A stretch of DNA of 19,044 bases from a bacterium (GTDB taxonomy: Bacteria; CBDUZB01; JAGLHV01), in NCBI GenBank assembly GCA_023132075.1, contig JAGLYT010000005.1, positions 1 to 19,044 of the forward strand. Direction: 5' to 3'. The notes beneath the pieces were generated by a model. That model saw only the letters and a program-made list of their open reading frames with translations. It was not told the origin of the DNA and searched no databases. Position 1 is the first letter of the stretch. The number at the start of each line of letters is the position of its first letter. A program made the position numbers and the translations under genes. Shown here in pieces: positions 15,118 through 19,044 of this stretch.

Positions 15118-16050
15118 GTGAAAGACCGGTTAGTTGTTTCTGTTTCGCCCCATATAAAAGGAAAAGAAAGTATTTTTTCTATAATGCTGGATGTGATTAT
15201 AGCTTTATTTCCGGCTTTAATAGTATCGATATATTTATTCGGCTGGTACGCTTTAATGTTGGTCTTGATAAGTGTCGTTTTTTGTGTCGGTACGGAGTTT
15301 TTTTCTCAAAAACTTTTTAAAAAAGAAATCACTATAAATGATTTAAGTGCAGTGGTTACAGGTATTCTTTTGGCTTTTGTATTGCCTCCCAACGCTCCCT
15401 TGTGGATGATTGCTATTGGCGCTGTGGTTTCTATTTTACTCGGCAAACAGGTTTTTGGTGGATTGGGACATAACCTTTTTAATCCGGCACTGGTAGGAAG
15501 GGCGGTATTACTGGTTTCCTGGCCGATACAAATGACTACATGGGTTACTCCTTTTGACGGGGTTACCAGCGCATCTCCTTTGAATATAATTAAAATGGGA
15601 TTAAATGAGCCCTTACCTTCTTATTTGAATTTGTTTTTAGGTAACAGGGTGGGATGTTTAGGGGAGACATCGGTTTTAGCCTTGTTAATAGGGGCAGGAT
15701 ATCTTTTGTATAAAAAACATATTAAATTATATACCCCCTTATCTTTTATTGGGACGGTAGCTGTTTTATCTGCAGTCCTGGGTGGAAATGTATTGTTTAA
15801 TATTATGAGCGGGGGAATAATTTTAGGAGCATTTTTTATGGCTACGGATATGGTTACTTCTCCCCTTACCAAAAAAGGGAAGGTTGTTTTTGGATTGGGT
15901 TGTGGATTGTTAACTGTGCTCATTCGTTTTAAAGGGGGAACTCCGGAAGGGGTTTGTTATGCTATATTGATTATGAATATGTTTGTTCCTTTGATAGACA
16001 GATATACTAAACCTAAAAAATTCGGACTGATTTCAGTTAAAGAAAGGTAA
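15118..16050 (+). CDS. rnfD: RnfD, membrane flavin subunit of the Rnf complex
   Basis: 310 residues with about eight to ten membrane segments. The start is GTG at 15118, fixed by CAGGGAG seven bases upstream and by the normal N-terminus with S-P-H (9-11). Family landmarks include GGLGHNLFNPALVGRA (114-129) and MATDMVTSPLT (241-251). RnfD normally holds a covalently bound FMN on the Thr of S/T-G-A-T; here the matching stretch is TSASPL (150-155), with Ser153 at the expected acceptor. Ser could still form the phosphoester, but this is unproven. The gap from rnfC is 85 bases and rnfG follows after two bases. Confidence 0.95.
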   Translation: MKDRLVVSVSPHIKGKESIFSIMLDVIIALFPALIVSIYLFGWYALMLVLISVVFCVGTEFFSQKLFKKEITINDLSAVVTGILLAFVLPPNAPLWMIAIGAVVSILLGKQVFGGLGHNLFNPALVGRAVLLVSWPIQMTTWVTPFDGVTSASPLNIIKMGLNEPLPSYLNLFLGNRVGCLGETSVLALLIGAGYLLYKKHIKLYTPLSFIGTVAVLSAVLGGNVLFNIMSGGIILGAFFMATDMVTSPLTKKGKVVFGLGCGLLTVLIRFKGGTPEGVCYAILIMNMFVPLIDRYTKPKKFGLISVKER

Positions 16051-16052
16051 AA

Positions 16053-16601
16053 ATGAAGAAAGTATTACAAGTAGGAATGAGTTTGACTTTTATCTGTAGT
16101 ATTTCGGCGGCTATTTTATCTTTTGTTTATCAGAAGACTAAACCGTTAATTGATCTGGAGAGGGAGAAAAGTATTAAAATTGCCCAAAAAGAAGTTCTTC
16201 CCCGGGCAGTAACTTTTGAGACAAATAAAATAAAGGAAAGAGAGTTTAGTATAGGATATAATGACGGCGATCAGCAGGAAGGAATAGTAATGAATGTTTC
16301 TGTTAAAGGATATAGCGGTAAAATTGATATGATTGTCGGAGTGAATAACGAAAGGGAAATAAGCGGATTAAAAGTTCTTCAGCACACTGAAACCCCCGGT
16401 TTAGGGGCGAAAATTACCCGGGAAAATTTTCTAAAACAGTTTTATGGAAACAAAGATTGTGATTTAGTGTTAAAAAAAGAAAGTCCTTCAGGGAAAATCG
16501 ATGCTATTACCGGAGCAACTATTTCTTCCCGGGCAGTAACTATGGGAACGAAAAAATGTTTAAACTGGGTAAATGAAAATTATTATTTAAAGGATAAATA
16601 A
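16053..16601 (+). CDS. rnfG: RnfG, FMN-binding subunit of the Rnf complex
   Basis: 182 residues. One N-terminal membrane helix (about 7-27) anchors an extracytoplasmic FMN_bind domain. Conserved HTETPGLGAKI (111-121) and DAITGATISSRAV (150-162) are present; T156 in T-G-A-T-I-S is the expected covalent FMN acceptor. Unlike RnfD of the same operon, the motif is fully canonical. The ATG follows the rnfD stop by two bases, with its ribosome site (AAAGG) inside the end of rnfD, so translation is probably coupled. It carries electrons between membrane flavin and iron-sulfur sites. Confidence 0.96.
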   Translation: MKKVLQVGMSLTFICSISAAILSFVYQKTKPLIDLEREKSIKIAQKEVLPRAVTFETNKIKEREFSIGYNDGDQQEGIVMNVSVKGYSGKIDMIVGVNNEREISGLKVLQHTETPGLGAKITRENFLKQFYGNKDCDLVLKKESPSGKIDAITGATISSRAVTMGTKKCLNWVNENYYLKDK

Positions 16602-16602
16602 A

Positions 16603-17190
16603 GTGATCAGGTGGAATGAGTTTACTAAAGGTATCGTAAAGGAGAATCCGGTTTTAATTTTAATGCTGGGTTTATGTCCCTTGTTAGCTGTTTCTTCGAC
16701 AGCAATTAATGGTTTAGGGATGGGGATAGCGGCCATGTTTGTTTTGGTGGGTTCTAATATAGTGGTTTCTCTGTTAAGAAAGTTTATTCCTGATGGGGTA
16801 CGCATTCCTGTTTTTATTATCATTATTTCTACTTTTGTTACCGTGACTGATTATTTGATGGCAGCATATTATCCTTCTTTACATAAAAACCTGGGAGTTT
16901 TTGTTCCGCTTATTGTAGTTAATTGCATTATTTTAGGGAGAGCAGAAGTTTTTGCTTATAGAAATAATATTTTTTATTCCGTATTGGATGGGATAGGAAT
17001 GGGGTTGGGTTTTACTGTCGTAATTACGATAATAGGGATGATTAGAGAATTGATAGGCAACGGAAGTATTTTTGGATTTGGTAATTTTGTTTCCTATCCT
17101 GCATTAATAATGATTTTACCGCCAGGCGGGTTTATTACTATTGGTTTCTTAATGGGAATTTTAAATTGGTACAGGCAGAAACATAGATAA
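16603..17190 (+). CDS. rnfE: RnfE, integral membrane subunit of the Rnf complex
   Basis: 195 residues with about six membrane helices. The start is GTG at 16603, one base after the rnfG stop, with AAAGGA at 16589-16594. The inverted half-motifs of the RnfA/RnfE (NqrD/NqrE) fold are clear: L-G-L-C-P-L-L-A-V-S with C25, and V-N-C-I-I-L-G-R-A-E with C108. In solved Rnf/Nqr structures these cysteines, with the matching pair in RnfA, hold a [2Fe-2S] cluster in the membrane core. Both are present here. It is in the rnf operon between G and A. Confidence 0.95.
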   Translation: MIRWNEFTKGIVKENPVLILMLGLCPLLAVSSTAINGLGMGIAAMFVLVGSNIVVSLLRKFIPDGVRIPVFIIIISTFVTVTDYLMAAYYPSLHKNLGVFVPLIVVNCIILGRAEVFAYRNNIFYSVLDGIGMGLGFTVVITIIGMIRELIGNGSIFGFGNFVSYPALIMILPPGGFITIGFLMGILNWYRQKHR

Positions 17191-17219
17191 CCCTGTCCGT
17201 ATTAAAGGAAGATACAAAA

Positions 17220-17807
17220 ATGGAAGAAATAAATTTAATAGGCATATTTGTGTCGGCGTTGCTGATAAATAATATTTTACTCATTCGTTTTCTCGGACTT
17301 TGTCCTTTCTTTGGGGTTTCGGGCAGGGTAAAGTCTTCGCTGGGAATGAGTATGGCGGTATTTTTTGTAATGACTACAGCTTCTATTGTAAGCTGGATGC
17401 TTTACCATTGGGTTTTACTACCTCTTCAATTAGAATTTTTAAGAACAGCAACTTTTATTCTTGTTATTGCTTCTCTGGTTCAGCTGGAAGAAATATTTAT
17501 GAAAAAATTTTTTCCAAACCTTTATAAAGCGTTAGGGGTATATTTACCTCTGGTTACTACTAATTGTGCTATTTTAGCGGTTGCTTTTTTTAATATTGAT
17601 TATAATCACAGTTTAATTCAGACTATAATATATGCATGGGGAGTGGCAACAGGTTATACTATAGCTATTGTTCTTTTTGCTTCTATTCGGGAAAGGGTTG
17701 CGCTTGCTCCTGTCCCTGAGGCGTTGAAAGGATATCCTATAGCTTTTTTTATCGCAAGTTTAATGTCTCTTTCCTTTCTTGGGTTTAAAGGGTTGTTTGG
17801 ATTGTAA
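17220..17807 (+). CDS. rnfA: RnfA, integral membrane subunit of the Rnf complex
   Basis: 195 residues with about six membrane helices. It is the homologue and structural partner of RnfE. Conserved L-G-L-C-P-F-F-G-V-S with C28 and T-T-N-C-A-I-L with C116 supply the other half of the membrane [2Fe-2S] site expected from known structures. The start at 17220 follows AAAGGA (17204-17209). The gap after rnfE is 29 bases and rnfB follows after 49 bases, consistent with one transcript. Ion specificity (Na+ or H+) cannot be read from this subunit by eye. Confidence 0.96.
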   Translation: MEEINLIGIFVSALLINNILLIRFLGLCPFFGVSGRVKSSLGMSMAVFFVMTTASIVSWMLYHWVLLPLQLEFLRTATFILVIASLVQLEEIFMKKFFPNLYKALGVYLPLVTTNCAILAVAFFNIDYNHSLIQTIIYAWGVATGYTIAIVLFASIRERVALAPVPEALKGYPIAFFIASLMSLSFLGFKGLFGL

Positions 17808-17856
17808 TCTGGTCTTGGAATTTGTCAAATATAAAGAGAAATAGATAGGGAATAAA

Positions 17857-18669
17857 ATGGTATTAAATTCTGTTTTGATTTTAGGTGGAATTGGCTTGTT
17901 TTTCGGTTTGGGCTTGGCTTTCATAGGAAAGAAATTAGCAGTAAAAATAGATCCTCTGGAAGAAAACATTCTACAGGTTTTACCCGGTTCAAATTGTGGT
18001 GCTTGTGGTTTTGCCGGTTGTGCCGGTTATGCGGTGGAGTGCCTAAAAGAAAATGCGGATATAGGAAAATGTGCTTTGGGCGGGGAGAAAGTAGTCCGTC
18101 AAATTAGTGATATTTTAGGAAAAGAAGCAAAAATAAAAGAAGATAGCGTGGCAGTTGTTTTTTGTCAGGGTAAGGACGGTATTAGTAAAGATAGATTTGT
18201 TTACGAGGGAATAGCTGATTGTAGTGCGGCAAACTTAATAGCGGAAGGAAATAAAGAATGTATTTGGGCCTGTCTGGGTTTTGGAACTTGTATGGAAGTA
18301 TGTCCGTTCGGAGCAATTAGAATGGATGAAGGGATTCCCGTTATTGATGAAGAGAAATGTAAGGGATGTGGTATTTGTATTCCGGCTTGTCCCAGGGAGC
18401 TTATTACCCTTATTCCCAAAAGGCACCGTGTTTATGTTTTATGCAGGTCAAAGGAGAAAGGGAAAAAAGTACGGGAAATGTGTGAAAAAGGATGCATAGG
18501 ATGTGGCCTTTGTGTTAAAGTTTGTCCCACAGGGGCAATACAGTTGAAAGATAATTTAGCCGTGATTGAGTACGATAAATGTAATAATTGTGGTAAATGT
18601 GTGGAAAAATGTCCTACAAAAAGTATCGTTTTAAATAATTCTTCATCGTCAATGCAATTTTTGTCCTAA
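17857..18669 (+). CDS. rnfB: RnfB, ferredoxin-accepting iron-sulfur subunit of the Rnf complex
   Basis: 270 residues. An N-terminal membrane helix (about 4-24) is followed by the small 4Fe-4S domain with C47, C50, C55 and C72, and then a ferredoxin-like array. Cysteine sets are C135/C139/C145/C149, C168/C171/C174/C178, C213/C216/C219/C223 and C242/C245/C248/C252, the usual CxxCxxCxxxCP spacing apart from the first set; the first and last Cys of neighbouring sets are expected to be swapped between clusters. C103, C122 and C209 are additional. The long form resembles anaerobe RnfB rather than the shorter proteobacterial one. It is the probable entry point for electrons from reduced ferredoxin. 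It is the last rnf gene; the ending NSSSSMQFLS is low in complexity. Confidence 0.96.
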   Translation: MVLNSVLILGGIGLFFGLGLAFIGKKLAVKIDPLEENILQVLPGSNCGACGFAGCAGYAVECLKENADIGKCALGGEKVVRQISDILGKEAKIKEDSVAVVFCQGKDGISKDRFVYEGIADCSAANLIAEGNKECIWACLGFGTCMEVCPFGAIRMDEGIPVIDEEKCKGCGICIPACPRELITLIPKRHRVYVLCRSKEKGKKVREMCEKGCIGCGLCVKVCPTGAIQLKDNLAVIEYDKCNNCGKCVEKCPTKSIVLNNSSSSMQFLS

Positions 18670-18718
18670 TTTATTATTTACCGAAAATAGGTGAATACAG
18701 TATGACGCAAACGAATTT

Positions 18719-18748
18719 TCCCCTTTGGAAAAGGGGGGTAGGGGGATT
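18719..18748. repeat. C-rich/G-rich extragenic hairpin element
   Basis: CCCCTTT (18720-18726) and AAAGGGG (18730-18736) form a perfect 7-bp stem with a 3-base loop, followed by GGTAGGGGGATTT. The layout of a C/T arm, a G-run arm and a second G-run ending in GGGGGATTT resembles a widely dispersed extragenic repeat seen in many bacterial genomes, a resemblance from memory and not checked. It lies between rnfB and the radical SAM gene. On the + strand there is no T-tract, so terminator function is doubtful. Confidence 0.5.
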
Positions 18749-18790
18749 TATAGCTATTTGTGACAAGGGGTACTGCCAGGAGGAAAAAAT

Positions 18791-19044
18791 ATGAAAGAAG
18801 CTTTGTATTATAAGCAAAGTACGGAAGTGGAAAATGCTGTTCAATGTCTTTTATGTCCCCATAAGTGTGTTATTGCTGACGGGAAAGAAGGGTTATGCCG
18901 GGTTAGAAAAAATGAGAAGGGTAAATTATATTCTTTTATTTATGATGAATTTGCTTGCTCTTATATGGAACCTATTGAAAAAAGACATCTTTACCATTTT
19001 TATCCCGGGAAAAAAATTCTTTCTTTAGGAACAATAGGTTGTAA
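18791..19044 (+). CDS. amrS: Radical SAM enzyme of the AmmeMemoRadiSam (AmrS) type, N-terminal part (partial)
   Basis: AGGAGG (18778-18783) precedes an ATG at 18791, from which an open frame runs 84 codons to the window edge. The N-terminus MKEALYYKQ and the Cys set C19, C22, C26, C36 (context QCLLCPHKCVIADGKEGLC) match the AmrS/pyruvate-formate-lyase-activase-like family. The reading then continues through D-E-F, E-P-I-E-K, L-Y-H-F-Y-P-G-K-K and ends S-L-G-T-I-G-C. The last full codon, Cys84, should be the first Cys of the CxxxCxxC cluster motif, which lies outside the window. AmrS works with Memo and AMMECR1 partners, but its chemistry is poorly known. A generic PflA-like activase is the alternative. 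It is not clearly in the rnf operon (121-base gap with a hairpin). Confidence 0.8.
   Translation, partial: MKEALYYKQSTEVENAVQCLLCPHKCVIADGKEGLCRVRKNEKGKLYSFIYDEFACSYMEPIEKRHLYHFYPGKKILSLGTIGC

Noticed and set aside
15084-15320. Plus-strand open frame overlapping the start of rnfD
   Set aside because: It is a different frame of a clear rnfD gene; the Cys/Phe-rich product has no family resemblance and no good ribosome site.
18834-19028. Plus-strand open frame of 64 codons at the window end
   Set aside because: It is a frame-shifted shadow of the radical SAM gene, whose conserved Cys pattern is in the frame starting at 18791.

Overview
The window is AT-rich (roughly two thirds A+T by eye) and all recognisable genes lie on the + strand. 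It comes from an anaerobic, Gram-negative-type bacterium. I infer this from the Rnf complex, the outer-membrane-type PorV/UPF0164 protein and the large secreted beta-helix proteins with FlgD-like C-terminal domains. That combination, with hairpin repeats in the intergenic gaps, resembles uncultivated candidate phyla such as Omnitrophota or Desantisbacteria. The phylum assignment is a guess from style, not from a marker gene.

Region 1 (1-1508) holds the last codons of a sensor histidine kinase, followed by an NtrC-type sigma-54 activator with receiver, AAA+ and Fis-type HTH domains. A 400-base gap follows, with a hairpin repeat, tandem 11-nt repeats and a near-consensus -24/-12 (sigma-54) promoter at 1837-1852.

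Region 2 (1916-10550) is directly downstream of that promoter. It is a tight three-gene set: a 1094-residue secreted multidomain beta-helix protein, a PorV-family outer-membrane protein fused to about six TPRs, and a 1097-residue paralogue of the first protein. The two large proteins are closely related, about 95% identical over the last 94 residues and 90% over a 103-residue internal stretch, counted by eye. Both end in a FlgD-like/type-IX-sorting-like domain, preceded by a ZU5/GAIN-like domain with a conserved His-Phe-Ser. This cargo-PorV-cargo cassette, apparently under sigma-54 control with its activator next door, is the most interesting part of the window.

Region 3 (10551-13462) starts with a 399-base gap containing GC-rich hairpin repeats and a probable sigma-70 promoter. 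It continues with a membrane histidine kinase and a receiver-plus-GGDEF-like response regulator. A perfect 10-bp hairpin lies between the two genes.

Region 4 (13596-18669) is a complete rnfCDGEAB operon behind a clear TTGACG-N17-TATAAT promoter. It encodes the ion-pumping ferredoxin:NAD+ oxidoreductase. RnfD carries Ser instead of the usual Thr at its expected FMN attachment site.

Region 5 (18670-19044) has a G-rich/C-rich hairpin element and the N-terminal 84 residues of a radical SAM enzyme of the AmmeMemoRadiSam (AmrS) type, cut off by the window edge exactly at the first Cys of the expected CxxxCxxC motif. I see no tRNA, rRNA, CRISPR array, transposase or integrase.
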